A model generated the notes under the pieces. That model saw only the letters and a program-made list of their open reading frames with translations. It had not been told where the DNA came from and did not search any database. Shown here piece by piece: positions 19,144 to 29,530 of a stretch of DNA of 64,000 nt; within the stretch, counting starts at the first letter, position 1; each line of letters starts with the position of its first letter. A program made the translations under genes and the position numbers. Origin of the DNA: Hyphomicrobium_A sp963817485. Its GTDB lineage: Bacteria; Pseudomonadota; Alphaproteobacteria; Rhizobiales; Hyphomicrobiaceae. The DNA is taken from NCBI GenBank assembly GCA_963817485.1, contig CAWFOR010000023.1, positions 43,844-107,843 on the forward strand, read 5' to 3'.

Positions 19144-20652
19144 TCAGCGCACGCCACCCATGAGCCGCTTCACCCACGGCACCAGGGCCAGGAGCACGGC
19201 CGCCGCCACGGCCAGCATCACCGCCTGCTGCAGGAAGAAGACGGCAAGGGCGTGCGGGTCGGCGCCGTCGTAGCCGCCGCCGAGGATGCCGGCGAGCTTG
19301 TTGCCCCAGGCGGCCGCGAGGAACCAGACGCCGAGCACCAGCCCCACGGAGCTCGGGGGCGCGAGCTTGGTCATGGTCGAGAGGCCCACGGGCGACAGGA
19401 ACAGCTCGCCCACGGTCTGCAGGAAGAACAGCGCCACGAGCCACAGGGCGCTGACCTTGCCTGCCGCCGTCAGCAGGGCAGCGGGCACCATGAGCAGGAA
19501 CGACAGCCCGAGGAACACGAGGCCGAGCGCGAACTTCACCGGGCTCGACGGCTGGCGCGGTCCGAGCCGCAGCCACGCGACGACGAAGATCGGCGCCAGC
19601 AGCACGACGAACAGCGCGTTCAGCGCCTGATACCAGGCGGACGGGAACGTCCAACCGAACAGGCTCTTGCTCGTCAGCTGATCGCCGAACAGGGAGATCG
19701 AGATGCCGGCCTGCTCGAACACAGCCCAGAAGAGCATCGATGCGATGAAGAAGACGGCGACCGCCGCGAAGCGTTGGCCGTCGACGTCGGAGGCGCGCGC
19801 AAACCATACGACCGCGGCGGCAGGCACCAGCAGGAACAACGCGCGCAGCCACTGCAGCCGCGGATCGTCGGAGGCAACCATCAGGCCCATCACCGCCAAG
19901 GTGCCGGTCACGACAAGGAGGCTGTTGGTCCAGGTGGCGGTGACGGAGGCCGGCGCCCGACCTACCTCGGCGAGGAGGTCGCGGCGGCGAACGAAGATCA
20001 GGAGCCCCAACGTCATGCCGACGCCCGCGGCCGCAAAGCCCCAGTGCCAGCTATGCGCCGGGTCGAAGCCGTGGGCGGCGAGCCAGTCCTTGAATATCGA
20101 GCTCTGCGCAAGGAAGCCCGTTACCAGCGGAGCGAAGAAGGCCCCGAGGTTGACGCCCATGTAGAAAATCGAGAAGCCGGCATCGCGGCGCTCATCGTCG
20201 GGCGCGTAGAGCCCGCCCGCCATGACGCTGATGTTTGGCTTGAACAGGCCGGTGCCGAGCGCGACCAGCGCCAGCCCAGCGTAGAAGGCCTCGACTGTCG
20301 GAATCGCCAGCGTGAAGTGTCCGCAGGCGATGACTGCCCCGCCGATCAGAACCGAACGATAGGCCCCGAGGTAGCGGTCGGCGATGAAGCCGCCGGGGAT
20401 CGACAGCATGTAGACGGCCATCGTGTAGTTGCCGTAGATGCGTGCCGCTTCCATCGTGCCGAGGCCGAGCCCGCCGCCCGCGATCGGGGCGACGATGAAC
20501 AGCGTCAGCAGGGCGCGCATGCCGTAGTAGGAGAAGCGCTCCCACACCTCGGTGAAGAAGAGCGTAGAGAGTCCCAGCGGCTGCCCGGCGAAGCCGGGGG
20601 GCCTGGCAGATATGGACGCGGCTATGGGGTCGGGGGATCGGTCGGTCGGCAT
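19144..20652 (-). CDS. POT/PTR2 family proton-coupled peptide transporter
   Basis: A ~502-aa MFS protein with 12-14 membrane helices importing di-/tripeptides with protons. The family signature ExxERFxYYG is present as FFTEVWERFSYYGMRALL near residue 35, followed by GGFIADRYLGAYRS (MFS loop) and the ALGTGLFKPNISVMAG PTR2 signature. The ATG at 20652 is chosen (a TTG lies 15 bases upstream). The gene converges on cimA. Substrate range is inferred from the family only. Confidence 0.85.
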   Translation of the reverse strand: MPTDRSPDPIAASISARPPGFAGQPLGLSTLFFTEVWERFSYYGMRALLTLFIVAPIAGGGLGLGTMEAARIYGNYTMAVYMLSIPGGFIADRYLGAYRSVLIGGAVIACGHFTLAIPTVEAFYAGLALVALGTGLFKPNISVMAGGLYAPDDERRDAGFSIFYMGVNLGAFFAPLVTGFLAQSSIFKDWLAAHGFDPAHSWHWGFAAAGVGMTLGLLIFVRRRDLLAEVGRAPASVTATWTNSLLVVTGTLAVMGLMVASDDPRLQWLRALFLLVPAAAVVWFARASDVDGQRFAAVAVFFIASMLFWAVFEQAGISISLFGDQLTSKSLFGWTFPSAWYQALNALFVVLLAPIFVVAWLRLGPRQPSSPVKFALGLVFLGLSFLLMVPAALLTAAGKVSALWLVALFFLQTVGELFLSPVGLSTMTKLAPPSSVGLVLGVWFLAAAWGNKLAGILGGGYDGADPHALAVFFLQQAVMLAVAAAVLLALVPWVKRLMGGVR

Positions 20653-20869
20653 TCCAGGTTTCGGCAATGGCTGCGCGAAGCTTCCATAGCACGACCGCCC
20701 AGCGGGTGACGGCGATTAATCCTCCAAGGCGCTGCTTGCTTATGTCCTCGGCGGGCTCGACGCCGGTTTCGCGCCGGACGTGATAGCGCACGATGTTGGA
20801 GCGCGGCGTACCCGGCTGGGTCCGGGTTTTCCGCTGGCCCCTAACGAGACTGCGCCGCCCCCCGGAGGC

Positions 20870-21841
<972 letters not shown>

Positions 21842-21919
21842 TGGCGGCTGATACGCGCAAACGGGGAGGGGGCGCAAGCGGCGCGCCAGACGATCCCCAA
21901 CGGAGCCTTCACGGCGTCG

Positions 21920-22903
21920 CTAGAACCACACCCCCGGCCAGCGGTAGCGCGGTCGCATCTCGATTGGTCCCACGCCGACAAGCGAGATGCGTGGGCCTTC
22001 GGTAATATCCAACGGTGGCATCGGCGGTACTTCGAGGGCATGGAGGCGGGCAATGCGCTGGGGAAGCGGTGGCGGGCAGCGCAGCATGGAGGGTTGGGGC
22101 ACCTTGCGTGCGGGCACCGGCGGAATGAGATCGTCGGCAACGGTGCCGGTGGAGGCTTCGAGGCGCGAGATGGCCGAGGCGAGCCCCATGGGGTCGCCGG
22201 TCAGCAGCGCGCCGGCTCGGTCGGTCTCGAACTCGCGCCTGCGCGAGAGGTTGAGCTGGAGGAGGTTGAGCAGTGCGGGGGCCAGCACCAAGAGGGCCAC
22301 GCTCCACCAGGAGACAAGCTCGTCGTTGATCAGCAGGTGGTAGAGGTTGCGCGCGGCGAGCACGAGCCCTGCGTAATACATGAGCTGCGCGGCGCGGCTG
22401 ACGAGGTCGGCGATGGCGAGCACGGTCAAGTCGGCGAAGGCGATGTGGCTGATCTCGCGCGCGAATACCCCAGCGATCTCGCGCATGGTGAGCCGCCGCA
22501 GCAGTCCCTCGGTGACGGCGATCGCCGAGTTTTGCGGTGTGCCGGCGGAGAACGCGGTCAGCATCATGCTCGGCACGACAAAGAGGCGCGGAGGGCGAGG
22601 AAGCGCGGCGCGGCGGGCGAGATTTTCGGCCAGCAGCTCGACCTGCTTCAGCGTGGCGGACGTCTGCGGGCGAGCGCCGTAGAGGCGCATCACGGTCTGA
22701 GGTGGGAGCCTCAGGGCAAGCGCAACGATGCCGGCAACCGCAACGACGGCGAGGAGAAGGCTCCACGCGCCGATGAGCGGCCAGGTTGCCGCAAGCAGCA
22801 GCGCGGCGAACGCCGCCAGCAGCACTCCCGCCTGCCAGAGGTTGGCAACATCGTGTGGCGCGAGTGCCGGCAGCTTCAGGTTACGAACCGTTGCGAAAGA
22901 CAT
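21920..22903 (-). CDS. M48 (HtpX-like) membrane metalloprotease with altered zinc motif
   Basis: A 327-aa protein with two N-terminal helices (about 20-65), the M48 segment LFVVPSMMLTAFSAGTPQN, and two more helices (about 160-215). The third-ligand region RREFETDRAGA is intact. The expected HExxH zinc motif reads AREISH (Arg149, Glu150, His153): the first His is replaced by Arg, a CGC codon where CAC would give His. Without it, catalysis by the normal mechanism is doubtful, so this is either an inactive pseudo-protease, a base error or a variant site. HtpX relatives act in membrane-protein quality control. The gene is divergent from the DUF5993-dsbB pair. Confidence 0.75.
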   Translation of the reverse strand: MSFATVRNLKLPALAPHDVANLWQAGVLLAAFAALLLAATWPLIGAWSLLLAVVAVAGIVALALRLPPQTVMRLYGARPQTSATLKQVELLAENLARRAALPRPPRLFVVPSMMLTAFSAGTPQNSAIAVTEGLLRRLTMREIAGVFAREISHIAFADLTVLAIADLVSRAAQLMYYAGLVLAARNLYHLLINDELVSWWSVALLVLAPALLNLLQLNLSRRREFETDRAGALLTGDPMGLASAISRLEASTGTVADDLIPPVPARKVPQPSMLRCPPPLPQRIARLHALEVPPMPPLDITEGPRISLVGVGPIEMRPRYRWPGVWF

Positions 22904-22964
22904 GATAGCTTTCGTGTCCTTTGCTTCCTTGTCTTCCAGTTCCCTGCCGAACAAGCGCTGCCGC

Positions 22965-23123
22965 ATGGACTCTTCGATCGCCTTCCTCATCTTCGCCGCC
23001 GCCATGTGGGCCGCCTGGCGCCGGGACCCGCACGTTGCCGTGTTCCTGTTCGCGCTGGGCATGCTGTTCACGCTCGCAGTCTACCTCCACCACGCGACCG
23101 ACGTCCTGCCTTTGTCATTCTAG
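22965..23123 (+). CDS. DUF5993 family small membrane protein
   Basis: A 52-aa peptide with two hydrophobic helices (about 3-17 and 25-40) and the signature C-terminus HHATDVLPLSF. DUF5993 proteins are small and characteristically encoded next to DsbB-like genes, as here (dsbB begins 29 bp downstream). A part in membrane disulfide exchange is likely from that link alone. The ATG at 22965 opens the conserved part; a longer frame upstream is antisense to the M48 gene. Confidence 0.75.
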   Translation: MDSSIAFLIFAAAMWAAWRRDPHVAVFLFALGMLFTLAVYLHHATDVLPLSF

Positions 23124-23152
23124 GCGATCCGAGAGCCCCGCAGAGCCTGCCA

Positions 23153-23698
23153 ATGACCCCCGCCAATGCCATGAAGCTCAACGCCGTCGCACTCTATGCG
23201 ATCTCCGCGGTGCTGCTTGTCGCATTTTATTTCCAGTTTGCACTGGGCGAGCTGCCCTGTCCGCTGTGCCTCCTGCAGCGGGTCGCTTTCACGGCGCTTG
23301 CGGTCGGCCCGATCCTGACCTTGCGTCATGGCCCCCGCCCCGGCCACTACGGTCTCATTATCCTGGCGGCGTTGCTTGGCGCGGCCATTGCCTCACGCCA
23401 GGTGCTTCTGCATATCATGCCGGGCGACGCGGGCTACGGCTCGGCGCTGCTCGGCTACCACTTTTACACCTGGGCGCTCCTCGGCTTCGTCGCCGCGATC
23501 GCGGCGAGCGCCGTGATGCTGCTTTTCCCAGGCCAGTTCGCCGAGCAAGCGCCGCCGCTCGGGCTGATCGAGACCGTGGCGGTTTGGCTGATTTTCGCCG
23601 TCACGCTCGCCAATGGCGCGAGCGCGCTGCTGGAGTGCGGCTTTACCTGGTGTCCAGCAACGCCCGTGCACTACGAGCTGCTCTACAAGCCGGCCTGA
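23153..23698 (+). CDS. dsbB: disulfide bond formation protein B
   Basis: A 181-aa four-helix inner-membrane protein that reoxidises periplasmic thiol oxidase (DsbA) and passes electrons to quinone. The first redox pair is in LPCPLCLLQR (Cys36, Cys39), close to the first helix; the second pair is in ECGFTWC (about Cys162, Cys167), nearer to the C-terminus than in E. coli DsbB, as is typical of the alphaproteobacterial, DUF5993-linked form. The ATG at 23153 is used. It converges with the LOG gene 21 bp away. No dsbA is in the window. Confidence 0.87.
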   Translation: MTPANAMKLNAVALYAISAVLLVAFYFQFALGELPCPLCLLQRVAFTALAVGPILTLRHGPRPGHYGLIILAALLGAAIASRQVLLHIMPGDAGYGSALLGYHFYTWALLGFVAAIAASAVMLLFPGQFAEQAPPLGLIETVAVWLIFAVTLANGASALLECGFTWCPATPVHYELLYKPA

Positions 23699-23719
23699 GC
23701 CGAGGAGCGCCGGGCCCGT

Positions 23720-24364
23720 TCAGAACTTGGCGAGGACGGCGTCGTCGACGGGCTTTAAGTGCTTCGTCGATGCGGCAAGGATTGCCGGAACGATCTTCTT
23801 TGCGTCATCGACGACGGTAAAGCTCACCTCGAGCCCCGGGCGGATGAAGGTGTCGGCCTTCATGTGCGTGAGGAGCGAGAGGAACGGGTTCCAGAAGCCG
23901 TCGATGTTGGCGACGACGACGGGCTTCGTGTGCCGGCCGAGCTGCACCCAGGTGAGCTGCTCGACGAGCTCCTCGAGCGTGCCGACGCCGCCGGGCAGCG
24001 CCACAAACGCGTCCGAGCGCTCGAACATGATGCGTTTGCGCTCGTGCATGTCCTCGGTGATGATCAGCTCGTCGGCATCGCGGATCATCTGCTCCTTCTC
24101 GGTGAGGAAGCTCGGGATGATGCCGGTGACCTGACCGCCGTGATCGAGCGTCGCGCGCGCCACCTCGCCCATCAGGCCGAGGCTGCCGCCGCCGTAGACG
24201 AGGCCGATGTGGTGCGCGGCGAGCTCCGCGCCGAGCGTGCGTGCGGCGGCCGTGTAGGCCGGATTTTTGCCGAGGCCGGAGCCGCAGTAGACGCAGACGC
24301 TGCGTACGCCGGGGGCCGGTGCTCTGGCAGCGGCCTTCGTCTCCCCAAGTCGTTTCTTGCTCAT
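23720..24364 (-). CDS. LOG family protein (TIGR00730)
   Basis: A 214-aa lysine-decarboxylase-fold protein. VCVYCGSGLG and YGGGSLGLMG form the nucleotide site; the diagnostic PGGVGTLEELVE (PGGxGTxxE) and ERKRIMFERSDAFVALPGG are complete. Homologues cleave ribose 5-phosphate from nucleoside monophosphates, releasing the base (cytokinin activation in plants; AMP or pyrimidine nucleotides in bacteria). The ATG at 24364 is chosen over an upstream codon at 24388. It is often annotated Rossman-fold protein of unknown substrate, and I cannot go further. Confidence 0.85.
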   Translation of the reverse strand: MSKKRLGETKAAARAPAPGVRSVCVYCGSGLGKNPAYTAAARTLGAELAAHHIGLVYGGGSLGLMGEVARATLDHGGQVTGIIPSFLTEKEQMIRDADELIITEDMHERKRIMFERSDAFVALPGGVGTLEELVEQLTWVQLGRHTKPVVVANIDGFWNPFLSLLTHMKADTFIRPGLEVSFTVVDDAKKIVPAILAASTKHLKPVDDAVLAKF

Positions 24365-24678
24365 TGATACTTCCAAGTTGGTCCTCAAATTTCCGCCTGC
24401 CGGGTGGTGTATATGGGTACGGTATCGTCCGGCGACAGCTCATCGTAGGGCCGGCTGCGGCTTAAAATGGGGCGCAGCCTCGAACGGCTCAGGCGAGCGC
24501 CTGGATGTCCCCTGCCGCCACAACCACATCGCCGTTATCCCCTTTTTGGGTGTCACATTGGCGGCATGGTGCAGTTGTGCTTAATGTGGGTGCGAACATC
24601 ACGCTATATCGCACAAAAGCGACTTAAGTGGCGGAAATAACCGACATAACTTGAGTCGGTCGGGGAGCAGAAACGAGA
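24365..24678. other. 314-bp intergenic region upstream of the TolA-like gene
   Basis: Relatively A/T-rich near 24580-24660. It contains the short palindrome ACTTAAGT and an inverted repeat ACCGAC/GTCGGT at about 24642-24662, just before a GGGGAG ribosome-binding site. No gene was seen. The elements could be regulatory for the downstream envelope gene. Confidence 0.35.
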
Positions 24679-26512
24679 ATGACGGGCCCGCGTTCCGCGT
24701 TCGTGCTGACGGCCATGCTGGCGGCGCAGAGCTGCTTTGGAGGCGCTGCGCTTGCGCAGGTGGGCGAGCCGCCCGCGCGGCCGTTCGTGGTGGCGGATGA
24801 GCAGTCCGCACCCGACTTCCGATGCGAGCCTGCGCAAACGGGCGGAGGATCTCGCGCGCGCGGCCTCTGAGCGCTTCTCCGAGATTATGGCGGGCGGTCG
24901 CAAGGCCCAAGAGCAAGTCGCGCAAAGCACGGCGCCAACGCCCGACGGCGCTCCGCGACAGACCGGCTCGAGCGACGACGCGTTCGCGCCCGTGTGGGGA
25001 TGGCTCGCTCGGTCGGCGAAGGACTACAACGACGTCATCGTCGCCAAGCTCAAGAACCCGTCGGGCGACGTCGTCATTCTGGCGCCGCAGGGCACTGTCG
25101 TCGCGCAGAAGGATGCGCTGCCCCAGGTGCCGCAGCCAAAGTCGTCCGAGTTGCCGGAGGCGAAGGCGCCGGAGCCGCAGGCGGGGTGGAGCTGGGGCGC
25201 GGTCGAGGAGAGGGTGCGCGACTGGCTGGCGCGCGCCAACCGCTCGTATCGCAACGAGATCGTGAAGAAGCTCAAGCAGCCGGGATCGGAGGAACCGCAG
25301 TGGCCGCCCGCCGAGGTGGTGCCGCAGGCACCCACGCCGGCCGACGTGGCCGCTGAGGCCGAAGCCGAGCAGCACGCGGCCGAGGTCCGGCGCGAGGCCG
25401 AGGACGCAGAGGCGCAGCGCAAGGCCGATGATGCCAAACGCGTCGCGGCCGAAGAAGAGGCCAAGCGCAAGGCCGACGCCGAAGCGAAGCGCGTGGCAGA
25501 CGAGGCCGCGGCAAAGAGTAAGGCCGACGCCGAGGCAAGGCGCCTGGCCGACGAGGCTGAGGCAAAGCGCAAGGCCGACGCTGAAGCCAAGCGCATAGCC
25601 GAAGAGACAGAAGCCAAACGCAAGGCTGAGGAAAAGCGACTGGCTGACCAGGCCGAGGCAAAGCGCAAGGCGGACGCAGAGGCTAAGCAGAAAGCGGACG
25701 CGGAGGCAAAGCGCGTCGCGGACGAGGCAGAGGCAAAGCGCAAAGCGGTTGCCGAGGCGAAGCAGAAAGCAGACGCGGAAGCCAAACGTCTGGCCGACGA
25801 GGCTGAAGCGAAACGCAAGGCCGAAGCTGAGGCCAAGCTCAATGCCGCCGCCGAGACGGCCCGGCGCCTCAAGGAGGAGTCCGACACCGAGCGCAAGGCG
25901 GTCGCGGAGTCCGAGGCGACACGGCTAGCGACGGAAGCCGAAGCCAGACGTGCCGCCGCGGCGGGCGTCAAGCCGGCGCACGAGAATTCGAGCGTGGCCG
26001 TGGCCCGGCCGCGCTCGCCCGTAAGGCCACCGGCCGTGGCCGACCAGGACCGCAAGGCGCGCAAGGAAGTCTTCGTGGCCGAGCCGGCTCCGCCCAAGAT
26101 CGTCAAGAAGAAGCGTCGCGTCGTTGCTTACGAGGCGCGCCCGAAGAAGCACAAGCGAGGCCAGCTCGCCGCTCACAAGTACGGCCGCAAGCACACGTAC
26201 GTCATCGTCGAGACGCAAACCCGCAAGCATATCGTCTACGCCTACCGCCAGAAGCCGCACGCCGCGCCGCCGGTCCCGGTGCGCAACAAATCCTGCGCGT
26301 GCCCGCACGCCTATCGCGCGCCCGAGTCGAAGCCGCATCACGTCCACAGGCACGCCGTACGCCGCGCCTACGCGGCCCCACGCCATGTGTGGCGCTCGTG
26401 CCGCGATGACGCGTATTTCGAGCGCACGCACGCGACGCACCACCGCAATGGCCGGCAGCCGAGCCTTATTTTCCACCGTCCGCGTGTCTATATCCCGCCT
26501 GAGCGGCACTGA
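24679..26512 (+). CDS. TolA-like secreted Ala/Lys/Glu coiled-coil protein (one frameshift after the signal peptide)
   Basis: The start at 24679 encodes a signal peptide ending GAALAQVG; an extra base near 24820 then moves the frame, and the rest reads to 26512, about 610 aa in all. A helical module of about 20 aa occurs twice: WLARSAKDYNDVIVAKLKNP (about residue 115) and WLARANRSYRNEIVKKLKQP (about 185). Residues ~220-410 are an uninterrupted AEAKRKADAEAKR-type heptad coil like the TolA stalk. The last ~200 residues are basic and His-rich with CAC and C-terminal histidines, unlike the TolA or TonB C-terminal domain. Function unknown; envelope-spanning or cell-wall binding is a guess. Tandem codon repeats make this DNA prone to error. 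Confidence 0.65.
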
Positions 26513-26642
26513 ACGCCCGCTCCCCTAGCCACGCCGTCGTCGCGCCGTTAGCATCGGCGCACTGAGGTGGCGCGGCGCAGATTGGCCAAGGTCGCGCGAA
26601 GCGCGCGGCGTTCGCTGTACCGTCCCTCAAACAGCAGGTCTC

Positions 26643-28580
26643 ATGAGCTTTCCTCCCGCGATCCCGGCCGCCCCCACCGACGAGCGCGAGGAGGAGTATT
26701 TGGCGGCGCGCACGAGCCACCGGGCTCTCTTCGGCGGACTGCTGCCTTACGTGTGGCCAGAGCGCCGGCCCGACCTGAAAGTGCGCGTCGTCATCGCGTT
26801 TGCCGTGCTGTTGCTCGCCAAGCTCGTCACCGTAGGGGTGCCGGTCCTTTACAAGGACGCGACCGACCGTCTGACCGCGAGCAGCGCCCATGCCGTCACC
26901 CTGGGCCAGGGGCTGGCGATCGGCATCGCCATGCTGATCTTCGCCTACGGCACGGGCCGCGTGCTGACGATGGTGCTGACGCAGATCCGGGACGTCATCT
27001 TCACGGAGGTCAGCCAAAACGCGGTGCGTGAGCTCAATAACCGCACCTTTGCTCACCTGCACCGGCTCTCTCTGCGCTTCCATCTGGAGCGGCGCACGGG
27101 CGGGCTCTCGCGCGTCATCGAGCGGGCGACGCGCGGGGTAGAGCTCATCATCCGCATGGGCATCCTCAACGTGCTGCCGACCGCGCTGGAGCTCCTGCTC
27201 GTCGTCGGCATGCTGCTCTACTATTTCGACTGGCGCTACGTGGCGATCATGCTGGCGACGGTCGCCGTCTACATGTGGTTCACGTTCGCGGCGAGCGAGC
27301 GGCGCATCGCGATCCGGCGCGAGATGAACGACAGCGACACGGACGCCAACACAAAGGCGATCGACAGCCTGTTGAACTTCGAGACGGTCAAGTATTTCGG
27401 TAACGAGGAGCATGAAGCTCGTCGCTTCGATGCCTCCATGGCGCGCTACGAGAAAGCCGCGATCAAGACCTTCCGCTCGCTCGGCACCCTCAACTCCGGT
27501 CAGGCGCTGATCTTCACCATCGGCATGACCTTGTGCATGCTGCTCGCCGCGCGCGGCGTGATCGCCGGCACCAACTCGGTCGGCGAGTTCGTGATGGTCA
27601 ATGCGCTGATGATCCAGCTCTACATGCCCTTGAACTTCATGGGCATGGTCTATCGCGAAATCAAACAGGGCCTCGTCGATCTGGAGGCCATGTTCGCGCT
27701 GCTGGAGGAGATGCCGGAGATTAAGGACAAGCCCGGTGCCAGGCCGTTGCAGGTGACGCGCGGCGAGATCCGTTTCGAGAATGTGCGCTTCGCCTACGAG
27801 CGGGACCGGCCGATCCTCAAGGACGTCTCATTCGCGGTGCCTGCCGGCAAGATGGTCGCCATCGTGGGGCCATCGGGAGCCGGCAAATCGACCATCGCGC
27901 GCGTGCTCTTCCGCTTCTACGACATCCAGTCGGGCGCGGTGACCATCGACGGACAGGACATCCGCGACGTGACGCAAAAGAGCCTGCGCGCGGCGATCGG
28001 TGTCGTGCCGCAGGACACGGTGCTCTTCAACGACACCATCTACTACAACATCAAGTACGGCCGGCCGGATGCGACCGACGCGGAAGTGTATGAGGCTGCG
28101 CGTCTTGCGCAGATCGACACCTTCATCCGGACGCTGCCGCTGGGCTACAAGACGATGGTGGGCGAGCGCGGGCTCAAGCTGTCGGGCGGCGAGAAGCAGC
28201 GCGTTGCCATTGCCCGCACCATCCTCAAGGGGCCTCCCATTCTCATCCTCGACGAGGCGACGAGCGCGCTCGACAGTCACACCGAGAAGGAAATCCAGGA
28301 CGCGCTCGACCGGGTGGCGCAGGGCCGCACCACGCTGGTCATTGCGCACCGACTCTCGACCATCGTGCATGCCGATGCGATCCTCGTTGTGGAGAACGGC
28401 CGCCTCGTCGAGCAGGGCACGCACGCCGAGCTTGTTGCGAAGGGCGGCCTCTACGCGAGCCTGTGGGAGCGCCAGCGGCAGGCCGAGAAGGCGCGCGAGA
28501 CGCTCGAGCACGCGCTCGAGGAGGTCGAGCGCGTCGAGGCCTTGCGGCCGGACGAGATCCGGCTGGTGGCGAGGAAATAG
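26643..28580 (+). CDS. Atm1/HMT1-type ABC exporter (fused permease-ATPase)
   Basis: A 645-aa half-transporter of the ABCB7/Atm1 class, acting as a homodimer in the inner membrane to export glutathione conjugates, polysulfide or heavy-metal complexes. Residues ~50-350 are the six-helix ABC1 permease, with the Atm1-typical NFETVKYF loop; the ATPase has GPSGAGKST (Walker A), LSGGEKQRVAIARTIL (signature) and ILILDEATSALD (Walker B), then the H-loop AHRLST. The ATG at 26643 is used. The neighbouring gor and sulfur genes are compatible with a glutathione-persulfide role, but that is inference. Confidence 0.88.
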   Translation: MSFPPAIPAAPTDEREEEYLAARTSHRALFGGLLPYVWPERRPDLKVRVVIAFAVLLLAKLVTVGVPVLYKDATDRLTASSAHAVTLGQGLAIGIAMLIFAYGTGRVLTMVLTQIRDVIFTEVSQNAVRELNNRTFAHLHRLSLRFHLERRTGGLSRVIERATRGVELIIRMGILNVLPTALELLLVVGMLLYYFDWRYVAIMLATVAVYMWFTFAASERRIAIRREMNDSDTDANTKAIDSLLNFETVKYFGNEEHEARRFDASMARYEKAAIKTFRSLGTLNSGQALIFTIGMTLCMLLAARGVIAGTNSVGEFVMVNALMIQLYMPLNFMGMVYREIKQGLVDLEAMFALLEEMPEIKDKPGARPLQVTRGEIRFENVRFAYERDRPILKDVSFAVPAGKMVAIVGPSGAGKSTIARVLFRFYDIQSGAVTIDGQDIRDVTQKSLRAAIGVVPQDTVLFNDTIYYNIKYGRPDATDAEVYEAARLAQIDTFIRTLPLGYKTMVGERGLKLSGGEKQRVAIARTILKGPPILILDEATSALDSHTEKEIQDALDRVAQGRTTLVIAHRLSTIVHADAILVVENGRLVEQGTHAELVAKGGLYASLWERQRQAEKARETLEHALEEVERVEALRPDEIRLVARK

Positions 28581-28589
28581 CGGGGCGGG

Positions 28590-29498
28590 ATGCGGAATTC
28601 GGGCGAGGCGGGGTTAACCGTGGCGAGAGGCGCCGCGACTAGGGTGGAGACGCCGCCGGCCATGGGCGTGCAGGAAAACACTGCGATGTGGGCGCAACTC
28701 ACGCCAGATCTCAAAACGCAGGGGCGCCGGCTCTTGCTGACGCTCACCCTCATATCCCTGTTTTTCGGGAAGGCGATCTTGCGGGCCTGGAAGGCCGTGC
28801 GCCCTACTCTGGTCTTCGTGCTCAATGTGCTGGCCGCGCTCATCCTCCTGTTCGAGGAATGGGGTTGGCGGCCGCTCTCCAACCTCATCGCGAGGCTCGC
28901 GCGCTTTCCCATCTGGGCAGCGGTGGAGCGGTGGATCGCTGGGCTGCCGCCCTATGGCGCGCTGATGACGCTCGCGGTACCGAGTGCGATCCTGATCCCG
29001 GCAAAGTTCCTGGGTGTCTTCCTGCTGGTGACGGGCCACTTCGTGACGGCCCTCGCCGTGATCATTCTCGCAAAGCTCGCCAGCACGGCGCTGATCGCGC
29101 GCCTCTTCTTCCTGACCAAGCCGCAACTGATGCAGATCGCCTGGTTCCGAAGCGCCTACGAGGCGTTCGTGCCGTGGCAGGAGGCGCTGTTTGCGCACAT
29201 CCGCAACTCCTGGGTCTGGCGGTACGGACGTGTGTTGCGCTGGCGCGCCAACAACTACACGCGCCACACCTGGGCTGACCTGCGCCCCAGGCTCGAGGCG
29301 GCGTGGGTCGACTTCCAGCCGAAAGCGCTCGCGTGGACGGCGCGGGCACAGGCCACCATGCGCCACGCGAGCGACCGGGGCGCCATTGCGGGGCAGCGCC
29401 TCTGGCGGCGGCTGCAGGCGGCGGCGCGCGATGCCGGGGACCGTGCCGTGGTCAAGGGCGAGCGCGTGTTGCGGCGGCTGCAGGGACCGGAGGCCTGA
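28590..29498 (+). CDS. conserved hypothetical membrane protein
   Basis: About 302 aa if the ATG at 28590 is the start; ATG at 28662 or 28686 is possible and would remove a non-conserved-looking N-terminus. Hydrophobic helices lie at about 45-65, 70-90, 125-150 and 150-170 (LPPYGALMTLAVPSAILIPA and FLLVTGHFVTALAVIILAKL), followed by a Trp/Arg-rich amphipathic tail (FRSAYEAFVPWQEALFAHIR, then many Arg). It starts 10 bp after the Atm1-like gene, so they may be co-transcribed. It converges on soxZ. I do not recognise a characterised family. Confidence 0.65.
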   Translation: MRNSGEAGLTVARGAATRVETPPAMGVQENTAMWAQLTPDLKTQGRRLLLTLTLISLFFGKAILRAWKAVRPTLVFVLNVLAALILLFEEWGWRPLSNLIARLARFPIWAAVERWIAGLPPYGALMTLAVPSAILIPAKFLGVFLLVTGHFVTALAVIILAKLASTALIARLFFLTKPQLMQIAWFRSAYEAFVPWQEALFAHIRNSWVWRYGRVLRWRANNYTRHTWADLRPRLEAAWVDFQPKALAWTARAQATMRHASDRGAIAGQRLWRRLQAAARDAGDRAVVKGERVLRRLQGPEA

Positions 29499-29530
29499 GG
29501 GCCAGAATCTCAGAGCGGCGGTGCAGTCGC

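Noticed and set aside
25440..25860. Tandem DNA repeat or CRISPR-like array
   Set aside because: The periodicity is of Ala-Glu-Ala-Lys codons in a coiled-coil protein and there are no unique spacers.
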